Source of the DNA: Flavobacteriaceae bacterium UBA4022
GTDB taxonomy: Bacteria > Bacteroidota > Bacteroidia > Flavobacteriales > Flavobacteriaceae
NCBI GenBank assembly: GCA_002384055.1
Contig: DGAU01000011.1
Span: 106,122 to 148,729, forward strand
DNA: 42,608 nucleotides
Reading direction: 5' to 3'
The position numbers and the translations under genes are program-made. A model generated the notes under the pieces. That model saw only the letters and a program-made list of their open reading frames with translations, made no database searches and was not told the origin of the DNA. This document shows, piece after piece, positions 1-7,696 of the stretch; the stretch's first letter is position 1, and each line of letters starts with the position of its first letter.

Positions 1-114
1 GAGCCTGAGCCAATGCCAGAGTTACCAGTCAAAATAACCCCGAAAGCAGCCCCTAAGCAATCGGATGAGGATTCCTCCGATTCTTCTGGTGCAGGGCAAA
101 CCACTTTGTTTTAG
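1..114 (+). CDS. parC: C-terminal tip of a protein, probably DNA topoisomerase IV subunit A (partial)
   Basis: Frame 1 is open from the window edge and ends at TAG 112-114. It encodes 37 residues of a low-complexity Pro/Lys/Ser/Asp-rich tail that ends in GQTTLF. Acidic, disordered tails of this kind are typical of Bacteroidota topoisomerase IV A subunits. The call leans mainly on context: the convergent small lipoprotein next door belongs to a flavobacterial family often mislabelled 'DNA topoisomerase IV', apparently because it sits beside parC. No catalytic part lies in the window, so the identity is an inference. Confidence 0.5.
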   Translation, partial: EPEPMPELPVKITPKAAPKQSDEDSSDSSGAGQTTLF

Positions 115-129
115 TCTAATTCAATTGGG

Positions 130-513
130 TTAGTCTACTTTGACGACCCGTCCTTGGAGTTTTTTCGCGGTTCCTACGGCATTATACTCAAAAGTGTAAG
201 CGCGCGGTTCTGTGTTGCGTATTTTGATGTGTATGGCTTTCTGCTCGGCTATATTCTTTGGGTGGCGCTTAGTCACGATGTATTCACAGGCGTTGATCCA
301 TCGGATGTCTGAGGTGTCGCTTTTGCCTTGAAAGGTTTCAATTTCAATGTCGTTTTCTCTTGTGAAAACGCTGGTTTCAATGCGGGTGCCAATGGTTGTG
401 GTAAACTCAAAGCGTCCTGTTTTAAAATCATTGCAATTTCTTGGTTTGTCAAAGCAGCCAGAAAGGCTTAAACCCAGCAGAGCGGAGAAAATGAGAAGGT
501 ATGTTGGCTTCAT
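130..513 (-). CDS. Small flavobacterial lipoprotein (often mislabelled 'DNA topoisomerase IV')
   Basis: This is a 127-residue protein starting at MKPTYLL. A start five codons further upstream is possible, but it would put non-signal residues before the lipoprotein signal. The hydrophobic signal ends in a lipobox LSGC with the lipidated Cys at residue 20, so an inner- or outer-membrane lipoprotein is expected. The mature part contains the pattern CNDFKTGRFEF...SDIRWINACEYIV, which I recognise as a widespread small flavobacterial family of unknown function. Databases sometimes name it topoisomerase IV, which is a naming artefact: no topoisomerase domain is present. It converges on the probable parC end with a 15-nt gap. 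It lies just downstream of the XRE gene on the same strand, so the two may be co-transcribed. Function unknown. Confidence 0.8.
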   Translation of the reverse strand: MKPTYLLIFSALLGLSLSGCFDKPRNCNDFKTGRFEFTTTIGTRIETSVFTRENDIEIETFQGKSDTSDIRWINACEYIVTKRHPKNIAEQKAIHIKIRNTEPRAYTFEYNAVGTAKKLQGRVVKVD

Positions 514-542
514 AATGCAAAGGTGCAAATATTATCGGCGAA

Positions 543-959
543 TTACGGCTTGTAGGTTTTGAATTGACCATTTTTAAAAAAAATAACGATGCGCTCAATT
601 TGATCGGAATCTTCAGATGATGCTTGAGTGCTTGACGGCGCTTTGATTTCGTCTTGAATACGTTCTGGCGCAAATAACTCAGGTGTTGCAGATTGAGGAG
701 TTTGCGGTTTCCGAATCCCTTCCTTTGTCTTGAGGGTAGGGAAGTGGCCTTGACCATTAAGGAGCCAATACAATTCTACATCAGGAAAAGCCTCTAAAAC
801 TTTAAGGACAAATTCTAAGCTGGGTTTGTTTCTGCCCGATAATAGGTGCGATATAGTAGAGCGATTCACATCAATTAAATCAGAAAATGCCGTCGCTGTA
901 ATGGCATAAAAATCAAGTATTTTTTGCAGCCTAATAGCGAAATCTTTACTGTTTACCAT
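543..959 (-). CDS. XRE-family helix-turn-helix transcriptional regulator
   Basis: This is a 138-residue protein. Residues 7-70 form a Cro/CI-type helix-turn-helix: the recognition-helix region reads DVNRSTISHLLSGRNKPS and is followed by LEFVLKVLEAFPDVELYWLLNG. Residues 75-115 are a Pro/Ser/Gln-rich linker. The C-terminus (IERIVIFFKNGQFKTYKP) matches a short tail that I recall from flavobacterial XRE regulators and that may mediate dimer or partner contacts. It starts at ATG 957-959, and the promoter would lie in the very A+T-rich gap 960-1252. It is likely a cytoplasmic DNA-binding regulator. Its target is not evident, although the lipoprotein gene 29 nt downstream could be in the same transcript. 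Confidence 0.85.
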   Translation of the reverse strand: MVNSKDFAIRLQKILDFYAITATAFSDLIDVNRSTISHLLSGRNKPSLEFVLKVLEAFPDVELYWLLNGQGHFPTLKTKEGIRKPQTPQSATPELFAPERIQDEIKAPSSTQASSEDSDQIERIVIFFKNGQFKTYKP

Positions 960-1252
960 TGTAAATTAAGTTTGACGGATAAATCGTTATAAATGTAACT
1001 ACTTTAGATGTGTTTTTGAATAAAATGATATTATTTTTCTTCACATGATATAAATAAAAACTTTATATAGTAACACATAAAATATTGATATATAGTTTAA
1101 TAACAAATAAATTAAAACATAATAGTTAAGTGGACTATTCATTTGGTTACATGGTTCTTAATTCCTGTGCATTTAGCCCCTTTTTGTCCCAAAAATCAGT
1201 TTACATTAGTAAACATTCAATTGCATACCTTTGTATTTCAAGGCAAAGAATA
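960..1252. other. A+T-rich divergent intergenic region
   Basis: These 293 bases separate the XRE regulator (minus) from the M14 peptidase (plus). The sequence is very A+T-rich, especially 1010-1125, as expected for divergent promoters. A reading frame in phase with the peptidase opens at GTG 1130, but a -7-like box (1226-1233) lies inside it, so I treat it as non-coding. A weak TACATTTA that could serve the XRE gene is visible on the minus strand. I see no convincing hairpin, tRNA or repeat. Confidence 0.6.
1226..1233 (+). promoter_or_regulatory. Bacteroidota -7 box (TACCTTTG) for the M14 peptidase gene
   Basis: TACCTTTG fits the TAnnTTTG consensus of the Bacteroidota housekeeping sigma factor. 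A clean TTG at the -33 position is not visible. The box lies 20 nt before ATG 1253, which gives a very short leader and decides the start against the longer frame from 1130. Confidence 0.55.
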
Positions 1253-2395
1253 ATGAACTTTAAATCACTTCACAATGCGGTAAAGGACACATCAGTGATG
1301 GGTAGGTATCTGCCTGAGGATCGGTTGAAAAAGCTTATTGATTTGGCCAAAAAAAATCAGACCTATCGCTTGTTGGGTTCTTCTGAAAATGGTCGTGATA
1401 TTCATGGTATTCTCATCGGCCGCGGTGAAAAAAGAGTTTTGGCGTGGTCACAGATGCATGGCAACGAATCCACTACGACCAAAGGAATTATTGATTTTGT
1501 CCGTTTGTTATCCCAGGATGCGCTACTATGGGAATATGTATCCGGGGTCTTGAATCAATTTACTTTCCTCATCATTCCTATTTTGAATCCTGATGGCGCG
1601 CAATTATATACGCGTGAAAATGCAAGCGGTATCGATCTTAATCGTGACGCGCTGAGTCAAACGCAGCGAGAAATTCAAGTCTTGATGCGACAATTTGAGG
1701 CCTTTAGGCCTGATTTGTGCCTTAATCTTCATGACCAGCGTAGCATCTATGGTGTAGGTGATTTGCGGGTTCCAGCGACTTTGTCCTTTTTAGCACCTTC
1801 TGTGGATACTGAGCGCACCATAAGTCCAGCGCGACTTGAAGCTATGGATTTAATTGTGAAAATGGTTTTAAGTCTTCAGGACAACCTCCCAGGACAAATA
1901 GGCCGCTATGACGATGCCTTTAATGAATCTTGCGTAGGAGACTTTTTTCAGAAAAGTGGCGTCCCTACTATTTTAATAGAGGCAGGGCACTATCCTCAAG
2001 ATGATGCCCGCGAGCACACACGATATTTTGTATTTGAGGCCCTGTTTCATCTTTTCAAGACCGTGATAAAGCCCTCGGACCCGGAGGGTATCATATCAGA
2101 CTATATGGCGATTCCGGAGAACCACAAAAACCTAAGAGACTTGGTTTTTAAAAATGTACGTTTGAATAATACACTTGTCTCTATAGGTCTTCAAAAGGAT
2201 TATGAGATCGTTAATGATCGAGAAAAGCAATTCCTCAAGGTTGAGAATGTAGATCCAGAGCAGCTGATCATGGGGTACACAGAAATCGACTTCAAAGGGG
2301 AGGAATTATTGATAAATTCTCACGAAAACGATTTCGTTGGTGAGAAAATCGTAACGATTGAGTTAAAAAAATCAAAAAAAATGATAAAAATTTAA
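1253..2395 (+). CDS. M14-family zinc carboxypeptidase-like metallopeptidase
   Basis: This is a 380-residue protein from ATG 1253, the start chosen because a -7 box lies just upstream. The M14 pattern is present: zinc ligands in HGNES (H69, E72) and the third-ligand histidine in CLNLHD (H160). The substrate-contact region NPDG...GIDLNRD is at about 112-132, and the catalytic Glu243 is in ILIEAGHYP. There is no obvious signal peptide, so it is probably cytoplasmic and may act on a peptide or an amidated small molecule. A C-terminal domain of about 90 residues follows the catalytic fold. Lrp follows 54 nt downstream with its own -7 box. The family call is firm; the substrate is unknown. Confidence 0.85.
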   Translation: MNFKSLHNAVKDTSVMGRYLPEDRLKKLIDLAKKNQTYRLLGSSENGRDIHGILIGRGEKRVLAWSQMHGNESTTTKGIIDFVRLLSQDALLWEYVSGVLNQFTFLIIPILNPDGAQLYTRENASGIDLNRDALSQTQREIQVLMRQFEAFRPDLCLNLHDQRSIYGVGDLRVPATLSFLAPSVDTERTISPARLEAMDLIVKMVLSLQDNLPGQIGRYDDAFNESCVGDFFQKSGVPTILIEAGHYPQDDAREHTRYFVFEALFHLFKTVIKPSDPEGIISDYMAIPENHKNLRDLVFKNVRLNNTLVSIGLQKDYEIVNDREKQFLKVENVDPEQLIMGYTEIDFKGEELLINSHENDFVGEKIVTIELKKSKKMIKI

Positions 2396-2425
2396 TTTTC
2401 GTCTTTAAAAACTGATGATTCTCTT

Positions 2426-2433
2426 TACTTTTG
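2426..2433 (+). promoter_or_regulatory. Bacteroidota -7 box (TACTTTTG) for the Lrp/AsnC gene
   Basis: TACTTTTG matches TAnnTTTG. It has TTT rather than TTG 19 nt upstream (2404-2406). It lies 17 nt before ATG 2450, so the leader would be very short. Confidence 0.6.
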
Positions 2434-2449
2434 AAAAAAAAGAATTGTC

Positions 2450-2929
2450 ATGGCTAAAATTAAATTAGACGATACAGATCACTTCATCTTGGATATGTTG
2501 ATCGAAAACACACGAACGCCATTTACCGACATTGCCAAAAAGTTAGATATATCTGCAGGAACAGTGCATGTAAGGGTCAAAAAAATGGAGGAATCAGGCA
2601 TCATTACGGGATCATCTTTGACCTTGGATTACAAAAAACTAGGTTATTCTTTTATAGCTTATGTGGGTGTGTTTTTGTATAAAACGTCACAAACCCAGTT
2701 CGTTCTTGAGCGCCTTAAAGAAATTCCTTGTGTCACTGTAGCCCATGTAACAACTGGAAAATTCAATATTTACTGTAAAATACGGGCCAAAAACACAAGT
2801 CACGCCAAGGATATTATTTACCAAATAGATGATATTGAAGGGGTTACCAGAACTGAGACCATGATCTCTTTAGAGGAGAGCATCAACGACAAAAAGCGAT
2901 TGATGCATTCGATCTTTAAGGATATTTAA
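2450..2929 (+). CDS. Lrp/AsnC-family transcriptional regulator
   Basis: This is a 159-residue protein of the usual family length. The N-terminal AsnC helix-turn-helix covers residues 8-60, with FTDIAKKLDISAGTVHVRVK as the helix-turn-helix core. A RAM (ligand-sensing, oligomerising) domain follows at about 65-145, with the typical GKFNIYCKIRAKN strand and a DIEGVTRTETMISLEE ending. Such regulators bind amino acids and control amino-acid metabolism genes. Nearby candidates are proline dehydrogenase and the M14 peptidase, but the target is not shown by the sequence. It converges on aroB with a structured 166-nt gap between them. Confidence 0.92.
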   Translation: MAKIKLDDTDHFILDMLIENTRTPFTDIAKKLDISAGTVHVRVKKMEESGIITGSSLTLDYKKLGYSFIAYVGVFLYKTSQTQFVLERLKEIPCVTVAHVTTGKFNIYCKIRAKNTSHAKDIIYQIDDIEGVTRTETMISLEESINDKKRLMHSIFKDI

Positions 2930-2993
2930 TTTACGTCGAAAGCAGGCGGTTGTGCTGAGGGTAAGTTTTTGAATATTTATTTTGAGTGTAAAT

Positions 2994-3077
2994 GAATCAG
3001 GTGCTTATGGGGTGGGACCCCATGGGCATAGAGTGGGCGGTTATTCTCAAAGCCGCACCCTGTCTTTTACCTGATTC
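2994..3077. other. Candidate three-way-junction RNA element in the lrp/aroB convergent gap
   Basis: Three stems can be drawn by eye. P1 is GAATCAGGT (2994-3002) with ACCTGATTC (3069-3077), 9 perfect base pairs. P2 is ATGGGGT-GGG-ACCCCAT (3007-3023), 7 perfect pairs with a 3-nt loop. P3 pairs 3031-3035 plus 3038-3042 with 3051-3060, with a GG bulge and one A-C mismatch on the plus strand; on the minus strand that position becomes a G-U pair. The G+C content is clearly above the surrounding sequence. The 3' strand of P1 also belongs to a downstream terminator hairpin. I do not recognise a known RNA family. It could be a small RNA, a 3' UTR element, a complex bidirectional terminator or a dispersed repeat. 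Confidence 0.55.
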
Positions 3078-3092
3078 CTTGGAATCTTTTTT
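3073..3092 (+). terminator. Putative terminator of lrp (GATTC-CTTG-GAATC then T6)
   Basis: A 5-bp stem with a CTTG tetraloop (3073-3086) is followed by six T's (3087-3092). On the plus strand this would end the lrp transcript just before the aroB 3' end. Its 5' arm overlaps the closing stem of the three-way-junction element, so the two pairings exclude each other. Confidence 0.6.
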
Positions 3093-3095
3093 GAA

Positions 3096-4163
3096 TTATT
3101 CCTGATTAATGAAGTCAAAAGCCTCATAAATGAGAATGCTATTGACTTTCGCATCTAAAACTTCTTGACCAATTGCTTTGAGAAGGACAAAATTAACCGC
3201 TCCATGGCTATTTTTTTTGTCGTATTTGAGGTAATCAATGATGGTTGTTATTTCTTTTTTATCGAATTTGGGAAAGGTCACATGCTTTCTTACGACCCAT
3301 AGATAGTTGTTTAATACCTGCTCTGGGAAGGCGTAAAGTTTGTGAGATAAATAGCACGCAAGGGCCATGCCTAAGGCAATCGCTTCGCCATGTTTGATCC
3401 AGTTTTGACCATGGGTATGCAACCCATATGATTCGATAGCGTGTCCTAAGGTGTGTCCAAAGTTCAAAGTTTTGCGGGCGCCTTTTTCGCTGCTATCAGA
3501 TTGTACAATCTTATTTTTGATCATTACAGACGCCCAAATAAGTGATTCTATTTTGTTGAGATCACTGGTTTCGAACAACAATGTAGCCTTCAAATAATCT
3601 TGTTCGGTGATGAAACCATGTTTGATCATTTCTATCCATCCAGAAATCAATTCTCTTTGTGGAAGTGTGTTCAAAAAAGGGGGATAGATGATAATTCCCA
3701 GGGCCGAAGTAATCACCCCGATTTGATTCTTTAGAGGGCCCAAATCAACCCCGCATTTGCCTCCGATGGCAGCATCAACCATACCCAATAGTGTTGTTGG
3801 AATGTTGAGAAAATCAATCCCGCGTTGATAGGTTGCGGCAACAAAGCCACCCAAATCCGTTATGACACCACCGCCGAGATTAATGATAAGACTATCCCGG
3901 TCTGCGCCGAGCTGAGACAACTCAACCCAGAGCGCCTCTGATTGGGTAATACTCTTGGAGGACTCTCCTGAGGGAATACAGATCAGATGTGTTTTCCATT
4001 GCCTCAAGTGGGGTGCTATAGCTGGGTAACAATGGGCCTTAGTGTGCTCATCAGTTAAGACAACAATCAAGCTTGGCGCCTTCTTAGTCACCAAATTAAT
4101 CAATGTTGGCACCAATTCGTCTCCACAAAAAATTGATTCGTTACTATGATTGATGCTGCGCAT
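3096..4163 (-). CDS. aroB: 3-dehydroquinate synthase
   Basis: This enzyme converts DAHP to 3-dehydroquinate in step two of the shikimate pathway, using NAD+ and a divalent metal in the cytoplasm. The protein has 355 residues, the family's normal length. The glycine-rich NAD site LGGGVITDLGGFVAATYQRG is at about 96-115, followed by IPTTLLGMVDAAIGGK. The expected metal ligands are present: E178 in SGWIEMIKHG, H237 in NFGHTLGH and H258 in KHGEAIALG. The start is ATG 4161-4163. It is divergent from proline dehydrogenase, and the two -7 boxes lie side by side. The next shikimate enzyme, aroQ, is in the same window but 18 kb away. Confidence 0.96.
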   Translation of the reverse strand: MRSINHSNESIFCGDELVPTLINLVTKKAPSLIVVLTDEHTKAHCYPAIAPHLRQWKTHLICIPSGESSKSITQSEALWVELSQLGADRDSLIINLGGGVITDLGGFVAATYQRGIDFLNIPTTLLGMVDAAIGGKCGVDLGPLKNQIGVITSALGIIIYPPFLNTLPQRELISGWIEMIKHGFITEQDYLKATLLFETSDLNKIESLIWASVMIKNKIVQSDSSEKGARKTLNFGHTLGHAIESYGLHTHGQNWIKHGEAIALGMALACYLSHKLYAFPEQVLNNYLWVVRKHVTFPKFDKKEITTIIDYLKYDKKNSHGAVNFVLLKAIGQEVLDAKVNSILIYEAFDFINQE

Positions 4164-4200
4164 AGGTTAATTCTGAAAATATTGTTTTAATTCTAAAGCC

Positions 4201-4218
4201 CAAATCTAACTATATTTG
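4201..4218. promoter_or_regulatory. Back-to-back -7 boxes for aroB (minus) and proline dehydrogenase (plus)
   Basis: The minus-strand box TAGATTTG occupies 4201-4208 and the plus-strand box TATATTTG occupies 4211-4218. Both fit TAnnTTTG exactly and only 2 bp separate them. Neither has a clear TTG at 19 nt. The two core promoters must overlap, so polymerase bound at one should block the other. Confidence 0.6.
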
Positions 4219-4235
4219 TACTCATAATTTAACTA

Positions 4236-5408
4236 ATGAGTTCAAAACGGATATTTGAGAATACTGAAGTCGCTTTTAGCCTAAAAAACGATCTTGAGTT
4301 AAGGCGGGCCTATTCGCTATTTAAAATGATTTCAAGCGCATCTTTGGTCAAAGTAGGGACGGGGCTGACTAAGCTTGCATTTCGCTGGCATTTACCTATT
4401 GAGCGAATTGTCCGGGCTACGGTATTTGACCACTTTTGTGGTGGTGTAAATGAGCAAGATTCGATGAAAGTGGTCCATTCTTTAGATGCAATTGGGGTTG
4501 CTACTGTATTGGATTACTCCGTAGAAGGAAAAGAGGAAGAGAATCAATTTGACCTTACCCAAGATAAAGTTCTATCGTTGATTGATTTTTCGAGTGAAAA
4601 GAAATCGATGCCATTTGCGGTATTCAAGCCAACAGGACTCGGTCGCTTTAAGGTTTGGCAGCAGGCTTCTGTCGGACCGCTCAACGGCCTTTTGCAAGAA
4701 GAGTGGGAGCGCATCAAAGCGCGTTATATGACTATTGCACAAAAAGCACAATCTCAAAAGATCATGTTGCTTATCGACGCTGAAGAATCGTGGATGCAAG
4801 ATGCTGCCGATATGCTTTGCGAAGAGATGATGATGACCTTTAATAAGGATTATTCTGTAGTTTTTAATACACTTCAATGCTACCGTCATGATCGTTTGGC
4901 TTACCTCAAAAAAGCACATAAAGAGGCCAAAGCCAAAGGTGTTAAACTGGGGTTTAAGGTGGTTCGAGGTGCTTATATGGAAAAAGAAAACGATCGTGCC
5001 TTGACAATGGGTTATCCAACACCCATATGCGTCAATAAGCAGGCTACGGATGACATGTTTAATGAGGTCGTGGCCTATATCCTTGCCAATATTAATGATA
5101 TTTCTTTATTCTTAGGAACTCATAATGAAGAGAGCACTTATAAAGTTCTGAATTTGATGCATGAAAACGGACTCAGTAAAAATGATCCGCGCATTTGGTT
5201 TGGCCAACTTTATGGCATGAGTGACCACATTACCTATAATCTCGCTAATGAAGGCTACAACGTTGCCAAATACATCCCATTTGGCCCTGTCAAAGATGTG
5301 ATGCCGTATTTGATCCGCAGAGCAGAAGAAAACACTTCTGTTTCTGGCCAAACCACCAGAGAGTTAGATCTCATTATGGGAGAGTTATCCCGAAGACGCC
5401 GGGTCTAA
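4236..5408 (+). CDS. Proline dehydrogenase (monofunctional, PutA-type TIM barrel)
   Basis: This FAD enzyme oxidises L-proline to pyrroline-5-carboxylate in proline catabolism. The protein has 390 residues, the usual size of the stand-alone form in Bacteroidota; the P5C dehydrogenase domain of PutA is absent. Recognisable motifs are AVFKPTGLGRF (about 130-140), KLGFKVVRGAYMEKEND in the middle, FLGTHNEES, FGQLYGMSDHITYNLA, and the C-terminal substrate-site pattern YIPFGPVKDVMPYLIRRAEEN. It starts at ATG 4236, 17 nt after a TATATTTG box. A long A+T-rich hairpin with a T-tract follows, which suggests a single-gene transcript. The Lrp regulator upstream is a plausible but unproven controller. Confidence 0.92.
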   Translation: MSSKRIFENTEVAFSLKNDLELRRAYSLFKMISSASLVKVGTGLTKLAFRWHLPIERIVRATVFDHFCGGVNEQDSMKVVHSLDAIGVATVLDYSVEGKEEENQFDLTQDKVLSLIDFSSEKKSMPFAVFKPTGLGRFKVWQQASVGPLNGLLQEEWERIKARYMTIAQKAQSQKIMLLIDAEESWMQDAADMLCEEMMMTFNKDYSVVFNTLQCYRHDRLAYLKKAHKEAKAKGVKLGFKVVRGAYMEKENDRALTMGYPTPICVNKQATDDMFNEVVAYILANINDISLFLGTHNEESTYKVLNLMHENGLSKNDPRIWFGQLYGMSDHITYNLANEGYNVAKYIPFGPVKDVMPYLIRRAEENTSVSGQTTRELDLIMGELSRRRRV

Positions 5409-5491
5409 AAAGACAAAAAAGGCCATCAACAGCTTCTTTATCGGGGTACTACATACCTCATATTCATAAATCTTAAGGATTAAATTCATTC

Positions 5492-5526
5492 TTAATTAAT
5501 TAAAAATCAATTAATTAATATTTTTT
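5492..5526 (+). terminator. A+T-rich hairpin and T-tract after proline dehydrogenase
   Basis: TTAATTAATT (5492-5501) pairs perfectly with AATTAATTAA (5509-5518) around a 7-nt loop, and TTTTTT follows at 5521-5526. The stem contains no G or C, so terminator strength is uncertain. The palindrome could also serve as an operator for the regulator gene that starts at 5597. Confidence 0.5.
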
Positions 5527-5596
5527 CATGTCAATAAATTTTTGACTTGACATTTGAGTTAGTCTATTGGTTAACTTTAAATCAAATAAACGAATC

Positions 5597-7345
5597 ATGA
5601 GAATATTTTACATTATCAGTGCCCTGATTTTTACTATTGGCCCGATATCTCACGCTCAAGTGCCTAACGATAAATATCTTGAAATAGTTGATTATGAAGA
5701 GTTGTTGACCTTGTTTAATGTATATGAGGGCGACTCACTTGTGCAGAAAAAAATAATTGACATATATTTAAGTCGCGCCAAAGAAGATAATGACACGATC
5801 AAAATTGCTCGGTCCTTTGATCGACTTGCGCGAATATTTTCTTCCAAAAAAAACATCAGCTATGCTGACAGCTTGATTGATTATACTCGGGATTGGAAAC
5901 ACATTACCTACCCCGCAATCGGTTATATCATTCAGGGTTATGAGTTTGGTGTTCTCGGTGAAATAAACGAATCTTACAATAAGTATTTACGAGCTAATCA
6001 AATAGCTCAATTAAATCAAAACCTAACACAACAGGTTTATATTCTAGATAGATTAATATTCTTAAAAGTAGCCTTTGGCGATAAAGAAAAGGCGCTTAAA
6101 ATGCAGGAGGATAGAGACTTTATCGTTAATAGTAAGATGTTTGAAAAGAGTTATGCAGCCTCAAGTCGCATTGGTGTTAATGATCAAATATCTAGTTTTA
6201 TAACCGAGCAAAAAATACTTTCAGTTGAGGGGTTTATTTTGTGTCACTTGGCATTGAAAAATTATGAAAAGGCATTTCTATATTTAAGTAAACATGATGA
6301 ATTATTAATGAACCTTGACCGAAATAAAGAAGATGCATTTATTTGGGGAATGGATGCGAAGATGGAGTTTCATTACTACAACAAGAACTATGAAGCTGTA
6401 TTAGAGTCTGCATTAGAACTTGAGGAATTAAGCGTTAATTATGGTGATGATTATTATTTATTGAATTCTTATTTATTTCATGGACTAACTTCCGTCAGTC
6501 AAAATAATTGGTTGGAAGCAAAAAAATACTTGACACAAGCTGAAGAGTTAGATCTAATCAATAATAATAGATTCATGCCAGAATCCAAAGTTTTACTATT
6601 CGAGGCCCTTAAGAGGGTTTCAGAACATGAAAATGATCCCGAAGGTCAAATTTATTATCTCGATAAATTAATAGAATTAGATAATTTACGGCTTGAGAAT
6701 TATATAGCTTTAGAACCTCAATTCATTAGAACCTTTGAAACACCTAGATTAATCAAATCAAAGGAGGATATTATAAAAGCATTGCAATTGCGTAATACAC
6801 GGTCTTATGTCGTAATCGGAATAAGTGTATTTCTTTTTCTTTTTTTCAGTGCCTTATCATATTATTTTTTTCGCCAAAAAGTTACTTACCGCAGACGTTT
6901 TGAAAAATTAATGAAGGATGATAATAGTCATAGAGCAAATAATAGTAAGTCTCTAAATAATGAAGCCCCGATTATTATTTCAAATGATATTGTAACGGAC
7001 ATTTTAAAACGACTCAAACGTTTTGAAGACAATGAAGATTTTCTAAAAGATAATGTAACTTTAATTGCACTCGCTAAGAAGATGCACACCAATTCTAGCT
7101 ATTTGTCACGTGTCGTCAACAGTCATAAATTGAAGAGTTTTTCACAGTATCTCAACGACTTACGCGTTCAGTATGCTGTGTCTAAAATAAAATCGGACCA
7201 TGTTTTTCGGCGCTATACAGTAGAGGCTATTGCATCTGAATGCGGTTACAATACCGCCGCATCCTTTTCTCGATCTTTTTATAAGAAAACAGGGATTTAT
7301 CCCTCATTTATGATCGCAGAAGTTAATAAGCAGGGTGAAAACTAA
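5597..7345 (+). CDS. Membrane-anchored TPR-like sensor with AraC-type DNA-binding domain
   Basis: This is a 582-residue protein. ATG 5597 (MRIFYII...) is chosen over an in-frame TTG ten codons upstream because it begins directly with a signal-like segment ending near SHAQ. The layout is: secretion signal; about 380 residues of helical, TPR-like repeats that should lie outside the cytoplasm; one membrane helix at about 402-425 (VVIGISVFLFLFFSALSYYFF); a basic linker; and an AraC-type helix-turn-helix at about 475-580. The latter contains LIALAKKMHTNSSYLSRVVN and VEAIASECGYNTAASFSRSF. This architecture recurs in Flavobacteriaceae and implies a periplasmic signal passed to a DNA-binding domain at the membrane. 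The gene looks more A+T-rich than its neighbours. Its 3' end overlaps the opposing DUF4258-like gene by 23 bp. Targets are unknown. Confidence 0.85.
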   Translation: MRIFYIISALIFTIGPISHAQVPNDKYLEIVDYEELLTLFNVYEGDSLVQKKIIDIYLSRAKEDNDTIKIARSFDRLARIFSSKKNISYADSLIDYTRDWKHITYPAIGYIIQGYEFGVLGEINESYNKYLRANQIAQLNQNLTQQVYILDRLIFLKVAFGDKEKALKMQEDRDFIVNSKMFEKSYAASSRIGVNDQISSFITEQKILSVEGFILCHLALKNYEKAFLYLSKHDELLMNLDRNKEDAFIWGMDAKMEFHYYNKNYEAVLESALELEELSVNYGDDYYLLNSYLFHGLTSVSQNNWLEAKKYLTQAEELDLINNNRFMPESKVLLFEALKRVSEHENDPEGQIYYLDKLIELDNLRLENYIALEPQFIRTFETPRLIKSKEDIIKALQLRNTRSYVVIGISVFLFLFFSALSYYFFRQKVTYRRRFEKLMKDDNSHRANNSKSLNNEAPIIISNDIVTDILKRLKRFEDNEDFLKDNVTLIALAKKMHTNSSYLSRVVNSHKLKSFSQYLNDLRVQYAVSKIKSDHVFRRYTVEAIASECGYNTAASFSRSFYKKTGIYPSFMIAEVNKQGEN

Positions 7346-7694
7346 TGTTTTTCAATACTAAAGAATCCTTGTGGTTAACAAAGGAAGCCTTGAGCGGCCC
7401 CAATTGATCATCGGTAAATTCAATTTGATATGTATTCACTGAATCAAGACCAATATTACTTTCATTAAACAAAACGCTCCCATTACTAAGTATGCGGTTG
7501 ACCAGATCAGGATTAATTAGCTCAAAATCCATTGTATTTGAAACAATAAGAGGTTTTGTTCTTAGGTGTTTCAAGGTTCGGTCATTAGGACCATAATCGC
7601 ACGAAGTTCTTTTACCCGAAAGAAAAAAAAGTAAAATAACGGTGCCAAGGGCAAACCCGCCTAAATAATAAAACAATCGTTTCGCAAAACTCAT
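7323..7694 (-). CDS. DUF4258-like small membrane-anchored protein
   Basis: This is a 123-residue protein with one N-terminal membrane helix (about 7-26, YYLGGFALGTVILLFFLSG). It is followed by GKRTSCDYGPNDRTLKHLRTK, a signature I recall from flavobacterial proteins annotated DUF4258. In that group the gene usually follows alanine dehydrogenase, and here it lies 2 nt after the stop codon of an alanine dehydrogenase remnant. The rest is a small soluble domain without recognisable catalytic residues. Its last 23 bp overlap the 3' end of the convergent AraC-type gene. Function unknown. Confidence 0.7.
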   Translation of the reverse strand: MSFAKRLFYYLGGFALGTVILLFFLSGKRTSCDYGPNDRTLKHLRTKPLIVSNTMDFELINPDLVNRILSNGSVLFNESNIGLDSVNTYQIEFTDDQLGPLKASFVNHKDSLVLKNISFHPAY

Positions 7695-7696
7695 AG

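Noticed and set aside
347..757. Open frames overlapping the small lipoprotein and XRE gene (plus 347-562, minus 449-757)
   Set aside because: They overlap recognisable genes in other frames and show no protein family features.
1130..1252. N-terminal 41-codon extension of the M14 peptidase from a GTG
   Set aside because: A TACCTTTG -7 box lies inside it, and the extension has no features of the family; the conserved part starts after ATG 1253.
2994..3077. Integron attC site or known riboswitch for the lrp/aroB element
   Set aside because: There are no attC core sites (GTTRRRY/RYYYAAC) in the right places, and I could not match the arms to a riboswitch class I know. I left it as an unnamed structured element.
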